A DNA stretch of 64,000 bases, taken from positions 372,001-436,000 of the forward strand of contig NZ_QFOB01000002.1 in the NCBI RefSeq assembly GCF_003248515.1, in the 5' to 3' direction. The notes under the pieces were generated by a model. It saw nothing but the letters and a program-made list of their open reading frames with translations, searched no databases and had not been told where the DNA came from. The DNA comes from Sphingomonas sp. Lineage in GTDB: Bacteria > Pseudomonadota > Alphaproteobacteria > Sphingomonadales > Sphingomonadaceae. This document shows, piece by piece, positions 25,451 to 34,088 of this stretch (positions within the stretch are counted from its first letter, which is position 1; the number at the start of each line of letters is the position of its first letter). Position numbers and translations under genes: made by a program.

Positions 25451-26878
25451 TCAGCCCTGATGGATGGCTTTGGTGATGAGGCAGGATTCCACGCCCTCGG
25501 GGCCTTCCTCGGATCCGTGGCCGCTTTCCTTGACGCCGCCGAAGGGCGAATCCGCGCCTGCGACCATCGTCGTGTTGATGCCGACCATGCCCGCCTCCAG
25601 CGCCGGCCCGAGCGCGAGCGCGCGATCGGCGGATTGCGTGAAGGCATAGGCGGCCAGCCCGTAAGGCAGGCGATTGGCCTCGGTGATCGCCTCGTCGAAG
25701 CTTTCGAAGCGCGCCATGGCGGCGATGGGGCCGAACGGCTCCTCATTCATGATAGCCGCCCCGCGCGGAACATCCGCCAGCACGGTCGGCCGCCAGAAGA
25801 AGCCCTCGCCATTGCCGCGCACGCCGCCCGTCACCAGCCGCGCGCCATGGCGCATGGCATCGTCGATGAGCCGCTCCATCGCCGGAAGGCGCCGGGCATT
25901 GGCCATCGGCCCCATGTTGGTGGCGGGATCGGCCCCGTCGCCCACGACCATCGCGGATGCGCGCTGCGCGAACATGTCGACGAAGCGATCATAGACGCCT
26001 GCCTGCACATAGAATCGCGTGGGCGAAATGCAGACCTGGCCCGCATTGCGATATTTGGAGGTGGCCGTCATCGTCACGGCCCGATCGAGATCGGCATCGT
26101 CGAAGATCAGGACGGGCGCGTGCCCGCCCAATTCGAAGGTGGTGCGCTTCATGCCGTCCGCCGCCAGCCGCATCAGTGCCTTGCCGACCACCACCGAACC
26201 CGTGAGCGACACCTGGCGGATGACCGGAGAGGCGATCAGTTGCCGCGAGATGCGATCGGGCACGCCGAACAGGATCTGGGCGACGCCGGCCGGAAGACCC
26301 GCATCGGCAAGCGCGGAGAGCACGGCCAGCGCGGAGGCCGGCGATTCCTCGGCGGGCTTGAGGATGACGGAGCAGCCGGCGGCGAGCGGCGCGGAAAATT
26401 TGCGCGCCGGATTGTCGATCGGGAAATTCCAGGGCGCGAATGCGGCGATCGGGCCGACCGGCTCGCGCGTGACGATCGATCGACGGCCGGACGGGCGCAC
26501 GAGCATCCGGCCGTAGATGCGCCGCGCCTCCTCCGCCGCCCATTCGAACGAGGCGGCCGCCATTGCCACCTCGGCCGTGGCTTCCGCGATCGTCTTGCCC
26601 TGCTCCATCGTGGCGATGGCGGCGATCTGCGCCGAACGCTCGCGCAGCAGGGCACCCGTCCTGCGGAGCACGGCGGCGCGCTCCTCGGCCGGGGTCGCGC
26701 TCCAGAGCCTGAACGCGCGCTCCGCTGTCGCCAGGGCGCGTGCGACGTCAGCTTCCGTCGCGATTGGCAGCCGCGCGATTTCCCGGCCGGTCGCAGGATT
26801 GAGCACGGGCAGCGTCTCGCGCCCGTCGCGGATATGGTCGCCGTCTATGGCCAGATGGAGATCAGGATAGGAGAGCAT
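25451..26878 (-). CDS. NAD(P)-dependent aldehyde dehydrogenase
   Basis: 475 residues, standard ALDH: FAPWNFPIDNPARK, cofactor-site SLTGSVVVGKALM, catalytic Glu in FELGGHAPVLIF and catalytic Cys in NAGQVCISPTRF, then EEPFGPIAAMARF. It resembles succinate-semialdehyde and vanillin/benzaldehyde dehydrogenases. It lies in the operon 8 nt after an esterase gene and before the decarboxylase. The likely substrate is an aromatic aldehyde from the dioxygenase or from ester side chains; this is inferred from context. Confidence 0.9.
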   Translation of the reverse strand: MLSYPDLHLAIDGDHIRDGRETLPVLNPATGREIARLPIATEADVARALATAERAFRLWSATPAEERAAVLRRTGALLRERSAQIAAIATMEQGKTIAEATAEVAMAAASFEWAAEEARRIYGRMLVRPSGRRSIVTREPVGPIAAFAPWNFPIDNPARKFSAPLAAGCSVILKPAEESPASALAVLSALADAGLPAGVAQILFGVPDRISRQLIASPVIRQVSLTGSVVVGKALMRLAADGMKRTTFELGGHAPVLIFDDADLDRAVTMTATSKYRNAGQVCISPTRFYVQAGVYDRFVDMFAQRASAMVVGDGADPATNMGPMANARRLPAMERLIDDAMRHGARLVTGGVRGNGEGFFWRPTVLADVPRGAAIMNEEPFGPIAAMARFESFDEAITEANRLPYGLAAYAFTQSADRALALGPALEAGMVGINTTMVAGADSPFGGVKESGHGSEEGPEGVESCLITKAIHQG

Positions 26879-26886
26879 GGAGGTCC

Positions 26887-27753
26887 CTAGCGTTGCGCCG
26901 GACAGCGCTGACTTGCGAAAAAGGAGAAGATGCGGGGGAGCGCGATGTGCCAGCTGGTATCGTGCGCGCCGCCCTTCACGGTGATGAAGCGGGTGGGCAC
27001 GCCGGCGCCGCGAAAGCCCTCCGCGATCGTGCGCATGCTTTCTATCGGGGCGGTGCGATCATCGTCGCCATGCACGAACAGGGCGGCGCGGATCGCCCCC
27101 CTGGCGCGCGCATAGGGATAGGTGGCGGGGTCCATCGGCCCGTCGCTGGGCGCGATCGCGCACCATCGCCCCGGATGCGCCTGAACGAGATGAAGCGTCG
27201 CGATCGATCCCGCCGAGTTCCCCACCAGGAAATTGCGCGCGGGATCCGTGCCATAGGCCTGGCGCACGGCATCCGCAGTGGCGATCGCATCCTCTTCGGA
27301 CACTGCCAGATCCTCGTCGCTCAACGGCGGAAGCCTGGGCGAGGGGCCTGTGATCGCGCCTGCGGGCGGCCAGCGGTAGATGCCGGGGCCGATCGGACGC
27401 GCATCGCCTTCGGGGATCATGCGCGCGCCGAACCAGCCCTTGTTGCCGCGCGGCGAAAGCAGGATGAAGTGGTGCCGTCGCGCCGCTGCCTCGATCTTTT
27501 CGCGAAAGCCCGGTGTGCGATCGAACGGGCTGTTCTCGTCGCCGCCGCCGCCATGCAGGATCGTGACGAGCGGCCAGCGGTCGCCCGGCTTCCAGTTCTC
27601 CGGCACGTACAGGCGGTAGCTGCTGTCGAAGCCGGAGGGCAGGCGATGCGCGATGTGGAGGTCGCCCGTTGGCGGCCTGTCGCCAGCCGGGGGTTGAGTC
27701 GCGAACGAGGGGATCGAAAGCCCGAGCAGCGCGATTGCAAGGAAGCGCTTCAT
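26887..27753 (-). CDS. Secreted alpha/beta hydrolase (esterase)
   Basis: 288 residues with a signal peptide (MKRFLAIALLGLSIPSFA). Alpha/beta-hydrolase landmarks are the oxyanion-region ILHGGGGDENSPF, nucleophile Ser in LVGNSAGSIATL, and late HGDDDRTAPIESM and GGAHDTSWHI carrying the acid and His. It resembles polyhydroxybutyrate-depolymerase/feruloyl-esterase-like hydrolases. The start overlaps the carboxylesterase stop by 4 nt, so the two exported esterases are made together; both probably free aromatic acids or alcohols outside the cytoplasm. Confidence 0.82.
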   Translation of the reverse strand: MKRFLAIALLGLSIPSFATQPPAGDRPPTGDLHIAHRLPSGFDSSYRLYVPENWKPGDRWPLVTILHGGGGDENSPFDRTPGFREKIEAAARRHHFILLSPRGNKGWFGARMIPEGDARPIGPGIYRWPPAGAITGPSPRLPPLSDEDLAVSEEDAIATADAVRQAYGTDPARNFLVGNSAGSIATLHLVQAHPGRWCAIAPSDGPMDPATYPYARARGAIRAALFVHGDDDRTAPIESMRTIAEGFRGAGVPTRFITVKGGAHDTSWHIALPRIFSFFASQRCPAQR

Positions 27754-29336
27754 TTCGGGGCCCCCAGCCCGCTTTGTTCGCGGCGCAGGGCCATGTAGCG
27801 ATCGATGGTTTCGATGCCCGCGCGATTGGCGACGGGGCCGGCCGCCAGATCGTCATCGATCCGCAGCACCTGCTGCCCTTCCGCAGCAAGGCGCGGCCAG
27901 GCCGGCAGGCCATTGCCGTTCGGATCGCCCGTCTTCACGAAATTCGCGAAATAGCGGAGCATCGCGTCGGAGATGCGGCGATCGCTGTCCGTCCAGGCAC
28001 GGTCCTGATGCGCGATGCCGAAGGGGTAGGGCTGGTCGCCGCCGTGGACGGCGCCGGCATCCGGCGGAGTCCGCGCGTCGCGCGGTGGCACATGCGCGAA
28101 ATAATAGGAATGGACCGGCGCCTTCCCGTATCGTGCCTGAAGCGTCCCCCAGATCCAGGTGCCCCAGCCGAACATCACGTCGCGGGTCAGATCGCGCCCC
28201 TGGCGCACCGCCTCGGCATCGGTCGCGGCGGGATAGGCGCGCAGGATGTCCGGCGCGAAGCTGCCATAGCGGCGCGCCACTTCGGCCCGATATTGATCCA
28301 GCGTCCCGATGCGGGAGAAGGAGAAGCCCTCATCGGCGGTGGTGCCCAGCAGCAGGGGCACGTCCGCGATCTTCCGTTCCTGCCAGAGCCGATATTCATC
28401 GCCCGGTATCACGAGGCCATCGATCACGGGCCAGCCCACCCCCCGCGTGTCCGCCGTGGCGAGGGTGGCGGCCGGAACCGCGCGAAGGGCGGCGATGTCG
28501 CGCGCGCCCAGGCCTTCCGCAAAGCGCGCGCCGTTCTTCTCGCTCTCCCGCAGGGGCTCCATATTCTCGCCGGCCTCGCTGGGGCTGCGCGGCGGCGCGA
28601 AGGATCCCCCGCTCATCGAGACGATGCCGCGATAAAGCCCGCGTGCCTGCGGCGCCGAGGCGAGCATTGCGGTGGAAATGGCGCCGGCGGAAAGGCCTCC
28701 GATCGTGACCTTCGCGGGATCTCCGCCGAACGCCGCGATATTCTGCCTCACCCATTTCAGTGCGGCGATCTGATCCAGAAGGCCATAATTGCCGGAGACA
28801 TGATCGGCGGATTCGGCGCTCAGGCCCGGATGGCTGAGGAAGCCGAGCACGCCCAGGCGATACTGGATCGTGACGACGATGATGCCGCGCCGGGCGAGCA
28901 GATCACCCTGAATGCGCGGATCGGAAATCGATCCCGCGCGAAACGCCCCGCCATGGATCCAGACGAAGACGGGCAGGCGCGCGCCCGGCGTGGTTGCGGC
29001 AGGACGCCACAGATTGAGGTAAAGGCAGTCCTCGCTCGTCGCGGGTGCGGGTGTCGGGCCGGCTGGCGGCGCCTGAATGCAGGCCGCCGGCTGGTTCTCC
29101 GCCGCCAGAATGGCCGCCCGCTTCGCCGCAGGGCGGGGCGGCCGCCACCGATCCGGGCCGATCGGCGGCGCGGCATAGGGCACGCCCAGAAAGCGTTCGA
29201 CATCTCCATCGACCGTTCCCGTTACCGTGCCCTCGCGCACGGAGGCGACCGGCGTGGCCGCCGCCGCCACGCCGGCCACGCCGGCCGCCACCGCGCAGGC
29301 CAGCAGCCGATCCGCGAGGCGGCGCGACGATATCAA
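27750..29336 (-). CDS. Type-B carboxylesterase, secreted
   Basis: 528 residues with an N-terminal export signal (LLACAVAAGVAGVAAAATP). Family motifs are FLGVPYAAPPIGPDRW, SEDCLYLNLWRPA, FVWIHGGAFRAGS and the nucleophile elbow IGGLSAGAIST; the catalytic His region is near AVHGGDQPYPFG. The start is TTG 29336, overlapping the TonB receptor stop (TTGA). Carboxylesterases of this type act on a range of esters; operon context suggests a phenolic ester. Confidence 0.88.
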   Translation of the reverse strand: MISSRRLADRLLACAVAAGVAGVAAAATPVASVREGTVTGTVDGDVERFLGVPYAAPPIGPDRWRPPRPAAKRAAILAAENQPAACIQAPPAGPTPAPATSEDCLYLNLWRPAATTPGARLPVFVWIHGGAFRAGSISDPRIQGDLLARRGIIVVTIQYRLGVLGFLSHPGLSAESADHVSGNYGLLDQIAALKWVRQNIAAFGGDPAKVTIGGLSAGAISTAMLASAPQARGLYRGIVSMSGGSFAPPRSPSEAGENMEPLRESEKNGARFAEGLGARDIAALRAVPAATLATADTRGVGWPVIDGLVIPGDEYRLWQERKIADVPLLLGTTADEGFSFSRIGTLDQYRAEVARRYGSFAPDILRAYPAATDAEAVRQGRDLTRDVMFGWGTWIWGTLQARYGKAPVHSYYFAHVPPRDARTPPDAGAVHGGDQPYPFGIAHQDRAWTDSDRRISDAMLRYFANFVKTGDPNGNGLPAWPRLAAEGQQVLRIDDDLAAGPVANRAGIETIDRYMALRREQSGLGAPK

Positions 29337-32146
29337 AGCGCGAACCTCACGCCGACGCGGAACGTACGCCCGATCACGTCGAACAGCACGGGATTGGTCA
29401 CCGTGGTGCCCGGCGAGACCGGCGGATCCTTGTCGAACAGATTGTTGACGACGCCGAACATGTGGATCTTCCGGTTCGGCCCGATCGCGTAATCCAGCGA
29501 AAGGTTCGTATAGAAGGCCGATGCGACGCGATTGTCGTTGATGCTGTTGGCAAGCGTCGGCGAATAGCCCTTGTCCTGCGGGCCGACGAGCGTGACATCA
29601 TAGATGCCGCGCGGAATGTAACGCATGTTCACGGAGCCGGTGAACGGCCCGTCGAGATAGGTGATCGTGCCGTTCAGCGAATAATCGGGCACGCCGCCGG
29701 TGGCGCCCACCGCGAGACCGGTCTGGCCCACGCGATCGATCGATCCGCTGCTGTCGACGGTCGTCAGCTCCAGCGCCTTGTTCGCGACGAGGCGGAAATT
29801 GAGGTTGGCCGTCGAACTGGGGAAGAGCGTGGACAGTGGCAGGCGATATTCCAGCTCGAAATCCAGGCCGCGCGTCTTCACGGCATTGAGATTGAGCTGG
29901 GCCAGCGTGATAAGGGTGATGTTGCGGCTGCTGTCGCGGGTGATGAACTGGCAGAATTCGCTGGCGCCCGCATTGCAACGATCGAGCAGGGTCTGCGCGC
30001 CGAGGGTGGAGATCGCGCCCCGGATGTTCACGTCATAATAATCGACCGAAATGTGCAGCCTGCGCGCGAAGCGGGGTTGCAGCACCACGCCCGCCGTGAA
30101 GGTGCGGGCACGCTCCGGCCGGAGCGCGACATTGCCGGTCGTCGCCGTCGCCGTCAGCCGCTGCGATCCGGTGACGGAATCGATGACCTGCGTCGTGCCG
30201 AACTGCGATCCGGTATAGAGTTCGGAGATATTGGGCGCCCGGATGTCGCGCGACCGCGTCACGCGGAAGCGGATATCGTCGACCGGCGCATAGGTGGCGC
30301 CCAGCTTCCATGTCGTGACGGCCCCGCTCGTCGAATAATCGGTGCGGCGGACGGCGCCGTTCAGATCCAGCGCCTTGCCGAGGGCACTGTCGCGCAGCAG
30401 CGGCACGCCGGCCTCGACATAGCCCTCCTTGACGGTGATCCGGCCGGAGATCGGCTTGGGATTGCCGAAATTGAAGCCATTGGCCTGCGAAATGGCATCG
30501 GAGGTCGCCGTCACGGCATCGCGCCGCCACTCGCCGCCCACCGCGATCGAAACTTCGCCTGCCCAGGTGGAGAAGGGCGAGCCGCGCAGGTTGGCACCGG
30601 CCACATTCTGCGTGATGTCGCGATTGGCGACCTGCGTGCCCGTCAGATAGGCGCGCGCCGCGCTGGAGATGGAGCCCGATCCGAAGAGATTGACCGGAAC
30701 GCATCCGTTGCCGGGATTGGTCAGCGTCGATCGGCAGACGATGTCGCCCGCCGAATTGCGGACAGCATCATAGGCCAGCGCCCACCGGCTTTCGATCCGC
30801 GTGTTGCTGACCCGGCCCCGATAATCGACCCGGCCATATTGATAATAGCCGTCATAGGACCAGCCGCCGCCGATATCACCCTTGGCGCCGGCGACCGCGC
30901 GGAAAGCGGGCGTCACCGAACGAGCGGAGGGGAAGCCGAGATCAGTGCTCAGCCGGCCCATGCTGAAGCTGCTGATGCCGGCACTATCCATCGCCGCCGC
31001 CGTCGCCGCCGGCAGATAGGCATTGTCGCGGCGGATCGTGATCGTGCCCTGATCGCGTGGCTGCGGGCCATTCGAGGTGCCGGTCGCGCGCGAATAGGAA
31101 AGCTCGCCGAACAGCGTCAGCGCATCGGCCACCTCATATTCGGCATGGGTGAAGCCGCTATAATGGCTGACCGGAACGGAGAGGTAGATCCCCTTCAGGA
31201 ACGTCTCGTTATAGCCGCTCCCGCCGATCTGATACTGGGTGCCCGCCAGACTGCCATATTGGAACTGGGTGGGTACGCCGCCCGACAGGAAAGCCGTCCC
31301 CCGCAGCGGGCCGGACGTGATCAGGCCGCCTTCCGACAGCGAGGTGAAATGGGCGTTGGGCGTGAGGATGCGATTGGGCAGGCCGTTTGAAGGCCAGTTG
31401 GGATTGCGGATCTGCTGCCATTCGCGCGCGCCCCAGCTGCGCGAATAGGCATCGCCCACGCCTTCGTTGCGCACCCATTCGCCGCCGGCGATGATGTGGC
31501 CGCGCCCGTTCGCGAAGGAAAGGCCGCCTGCGAGCGCGAGCTTATATTCCACATTGTCGCCGCGCTGGGAAAAGCCGCTCGAAGCCTCGCCCTTGATCCC
31601 CGTATAGCGCGTGTCCATCACGAGGTTCAGCACGCCCGCCACGGCATCCGATCCATAGGCGGCGGAGGCGCCGCCGGTCACGACATCGGCGCGCTGGATC
31701 AGGATCGAGGGGATGACGTTGAGGTCGACCTGCCCGGTAAGGGTGGTCGGCACGTGGCGGCGGCCATCGACCAGAACCAGCGTCCGCGCCGGGCCGAGGC
31801 CGCGAAGATCCGCGAAGATGGCGCCGATCTGCTGGCTGCTCAGCTGGTTGGTCGCCGGCGTGTTGGTGGGGCGGAAGGAGGGCAGTTCGGTGATGGCGGC
31901 GCCGATGGTGGAAAGGCCCCGGCGGGACATGTCGTCCGCGCCCAGCGACGTCACCGGGGTAGGCGCTGCGAAACCGCGCGCCGAAAGCCGCGATCCCGTG
32001 ACGACGATCTCGCCGACATCGCTGCCATCCGCGGTTGCTGCGTCGCCGGCCGTCTGCGCGAAAGCGGGTACCGCAGCCAGAAGAGCCAGCGCCGAAACCG
32101 CACTGCGGCGGAGCTGCCGGCGCCTATCAAATTTGCCAAATTCCAC
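29333..32146 (-). CDS. TonB-dependent outer membrane receptor
   Basis: 937 residues, starting at GTG 32146 with GGGGAGG six bases upstream. Signal peptide (LRRSAVSALALLAAVPAFAQ), TonB-box-like start of the plug (DVGEIVVTGSRLSARGF), plug domain (IFADLRGLGPARTLVLVDGR, GGASAAYGSDAVAGVLN) and a 22-strand-type barrel ending in the aromatic/leucine tail RTFRVGVRFAL. First gene of a five-gene operon (receptor, carboxylesterase, esterase, aldehyde dehydrogenase, decarboxylase) driven by the palindromic module at 32209-32253. Likely imports an aromatic oligomer or ester. Confidence 0.93.
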   Translation of the reverse strand: MEFGKFDRRRQLRRSAVSALALLAAVPAFAQTAGDAATADGSDVGEIVVTGSRLSARGFAAPTPVTSLGADDMSRRGLSTIGAAITELPSFRPTNTPATNQLSSQQIGAIFADLRGLGPARTLVLVDGRRHVPTTLTGQVDLNVIPSILIQRADVVTGGASAAYGSDAVAGVLNLVMDTRYTGIKGEASSGFSQRGDNVEYKLALAGGLSFANGRGHIIAGGEWVRNEGVGDAYSRSWGAREWQQIRNPNWPSNGLPNRILTPNAHFTSLSEGGLITSGPLRGTAFLSGGVPTQFQYGSLAGTQYQIGGSGYNETFLKGIYLSVPVSHYSGFTHAEYEVADALTLFGELSYSRATGTSNGPQPRDQGTITIRRDNAYLPAATAAAMDSAGISSFSMGRLSTDLGFPSARSVTPAFRAVAGAKGDIGGGWSYDGYYQYGRVDYRGRVSNTRIESRWALAYDAVRNSAGDIVCRSTLTNPGNGCVPVNLFGSGSISSAARAYLTGTQVANRDITQNVAGANLRGSPFSTWAGEVSIAVGGEWRRDAVTATSDAISQANGFNFGNPKPISGRITVKEGYVEAGVPLLRDSALGKALDLNGAVRRTDYSTSGAVTTWKLGATYAPVDDIRFRVTRSRDIRAPNISELYTGSQFGTTQVIDSVTGSQRLTATATTGNVALRPERARTFTAGVVLQPRFARRLHISVDYYDVNIRGAISTLGAQTLLDRCNAGASEFCQFITRDSSRNITLITLAQLNLNAVKTRGLDFELEYRLPLSTLFPSSTANLNFRLVANKALELTTVDSSGSIDRVGQTGLAVGATGGVPDYSLNGTITYLDGPFTGSVNMRYIPRGIYDVTLVGPQDKGYSPTLANSINDNRVASAFYTNLSLDYAIGPNRKIHMFGVVNNLFDKDPPVSPGTTVTNPVLFDVIGRTFRVGVRFAL

Positions 32147-32208
32147 GAGATCCTCCCCGATGAGCTGTTGCCCTGCTGAGGCCGGGGTAGGCAGGCACGT
32201 CCGTCGCG

Positions 32209-32253
32209 GGAATTCCGAAAATTTCAGGCGCTGCTATAAAAATATCCTATAGC
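32209..32253 (-). promoter_or_regulatory. LysR-type operator/promoter module B
   Basis: GGAATTCC at 32209-32216, then after 16 bases GCTATA-N9-TATAGC (32233-32253). The surrounding bases match module A (CCGA, T-rich stretch, CTATAGG-like half). It lies 63-107 bases upstream of the receptor GTG, compared with 78-124 for module A. Confidence 0.6.
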
Positions 32254-32457
32254 CATCGGCCCGATGCGCTTCGCTGAGCGCCCCGCAATGTCTTGCGGGC
32301 TCTCTCCCGATCATGGCGGGCTGAAGATGCGCATGTCGCCCGGGGCGAACTATCCCCGGATGCCGGGAGCAGTTCCACATCGCCGTGGCGGGGCCGGTGC
32401 GCGACCATTTGATCGCGAGATAGTCATACAAGCTGATGGGTGCAGTTGCGTCCGGTC

Positions 32458-32473
32458 TGACACGAATATGTCA
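32458..32473. promoter_or_regulatory. Small palindrome upstream of the secreted esterase
   Basis: TGACA-N6-TGTCA is exact and extends one base on each side. It lies about 115 nt before the esterase ATG in a 334-nt AT-richer gap. A weak promoter-like TTGGCA (32506-32511) follows. No other gene or structure is visible between 32254 and 32587. Confidence 0.3.
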
Positions 32474-32587
32474 GTGCAGTAATAATTAAGATGCCCGATT
32501 CTGGATTGGCAGACCCGAAAAATGCTGCAATAACTCTGAGTAATAAAAGCTCGTCATAGCAAGAGTTCATTTGAGGGAGAGCGAGAG

Positions 32588-33751
32588 ATGAAGGCAGCGG
32601 TTGCGGCGATATTGGCGGGCATGGTGATTGCCGGTGGGGTTTCCGCGCAAACGGCGGCGCCGGCGGTGAAGGAGGATTTCAAGCCTTCGTCCCTGAACCA
32701 GCCGGGGCAGCAATTTCCTCAGGTGAACTCGCAGGGCTATGCGCGTTTCCGGATCGTCGCGCCCGATGCACAGGCCGTGAAGGTCAGCCTGGGTCTGGGC
32801 GGTCGCGGCGGCACCGTGCTGGCCAAGGGCGCCGACGGGATCTGGACCGGGACATCGGAAGGCCCCCTCGACGAGGGCTTCCATTATTATCACCTCACCG
32901 TGGACGGCGGCACGTTCAACGATCCCGGAACGCTAAATTACTTCGGTTCCACGCGCTGGGAGAGCGGCATCGAGATTCCGGCGAACGACGCCGAATTCTA
33001 TGCGCTGAAGAGCGTTCCCCACGGTAATGTCTCGCAGGTGCTGTTTCCTTCGCCCAGCACGGGGGCGCAGCGGCGCGCCTTCGTCTATACGCCGCCCGGC
33101 TATGATGCGGCGGCCGGCACGCGCTATCCTGTCCTGTATCTCCAGCATGGCTGGGGCGAGGACGAGACGGCCTGGTCCAACCAGGGCCATGCCAACCTCA
33201 TCATGGACAATCTGATCGCCGCCGGAAAGACGCGGCCGTTCATCATCGTGATGACCTATGGCATGACCAACGATGCGCGCCCGGGCACGCTGCCCAACTT
33301 CGACGTGAAGCCGTTCGAGACGGTCCTGGTCAAGGAACTGATCCCCTATATCGACGGCCATTTCCGCACGCTTTCCGACCGGGGTCACCGCGCGATGGCG
33401 GGCCTTTCGATGGGCGGTTTCGAGACCAAGGCGATCGCGCCGAAGAATCTGGATACGTTCGCCTATATCGGCCTGTTGAGCGGGGGCACCTTCTCGCTGG
33501 AAGATGTGAACGGCACTCCCGGCTACAAGGACAAGGTCAAGCTGACCTTCGTCAGCTTCGGCAGCCGGGAACTGGAGGGCAATCGCGCCGGCCCTCCCGG
33601 CCAGCCGCGGGCCGATCCGCGCGTGAATGCGGAGGCGCTGAAAGGCGCGGGCTACAACAGCGCTTTCTATGTCTCGCCCAATACGGGGCATGAATTCCTG
33701 ACGTGGCGCCGCAGCCTCTACCAGCTCGCGCCGCTCCTCTTCAGGGACTGA
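32588..33751 (+). CDS. Secreted CE1/enterochelin-esterase-like hydrolase
   Basis: 387 residues: signal peptide (AILAGMVIAGGVSAQ), an Ig-like E-set domain (about residues 45-115, ARFRIVAPDAQAVKVSL, HYYHLTVDGG), then an esterase-D/CE1 domain with PVLYLQHGWGEDETAW, nucleophile Ser in MAGLSMGGFETKAI and catalytic His in NTGHEFLTWRRSL. This two-domain layout is that of CE1 feruloyl/acetyl-xylan esterases. The ribosome site is GAGGGAGAG. It stands alone, divergent from the receptor operon, and would fit release of ferulate-type acids. Confidence 0.85.
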   Translation: MKAAVAAILAGMVIAGGVSAQTAAPAVKEDFKPSSLNQPGQQFPQVNSQGYARFRIVAPDAQAVKVSLGLGGRGGTVLAKGADGIWTGTSEGPLDEGFHYYHLTVDGGTFNDPGTLNYFGSTRWESGIEIPANDAEFYALKSVPHGNVSQVLFPSPSTGAQRRAFVYTPPGYDAAAGTRYPVLYLQHGWGEDETAWSNQGHANLIMDNLIAAGKTRPFIIVMTYGMTNDARPGTLPNFDVKPFETVLVKELIPYIDGHFRTLSDRGHRAMAGLSMGGFETKAIAPKNLDTFAYIGLLSGGTFSLEDVNGTPGYKDKVKLTFVSFGSRELEGNRAGPPGQPRADPRVNAEALKGAGYNSAFYVSPNTGHEFLTWRRSLYQLAPLLFRD

Positions 33752-33871
33752 TATCGGGATCGGGGAGGGGCGCCGCCGAAGGGCGGTGCTCCCCCTTGTC
33801 GGCACGCCACCTTGTCCGCGCCGCTGCCGGATTTACGCCATTCCGCCGCATTGCATCAAATGTGAGGGTTT

Positions 33872-33895
33872 GGATACCACCATATGGGGGTATCC
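33872..33895. promoter_or_regulatory. 24-bp near-perfect palindrome upstream of the amine oxidase operon
   Basis: GGATACC and GGTATCC arms flank CCATATGG with one unpaired base on each side, so 22 of 24 positions are self-complementary. It lies about 195 nt before the GTG of the flavin oxidase in a 337-nt gap that shows no gene. A TetR-, GntR- or XRE-type operator is possible; no regulator gene is adjacent. Confidence 0.4.
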
Positions 33896-34088
33896 ACCTC
33901 CAAATGACGACGATGCGCTGATGTCGTGCGCGGCGCGGCGTGTTTCTGATAGATTGCGGGCGATTCGTCACATCGGGACTGCCTCCTCGTTTGACAGACC
34001 CCATCGCGCATGATCGAACGAGCCGATCGATCCGGCGGCAAGCCCGGACGAGATCGGGAGCAGGACCAACTCACAGGGGGCAGCCTGC

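Noticed and set aside
29045..31390. 781-codon open frame antisense to the carboxylesterase and TonB receptor
   Set aside because: Low-information Arg/Gly/Asp-rich translation; mirrors codon bias of the real genes.
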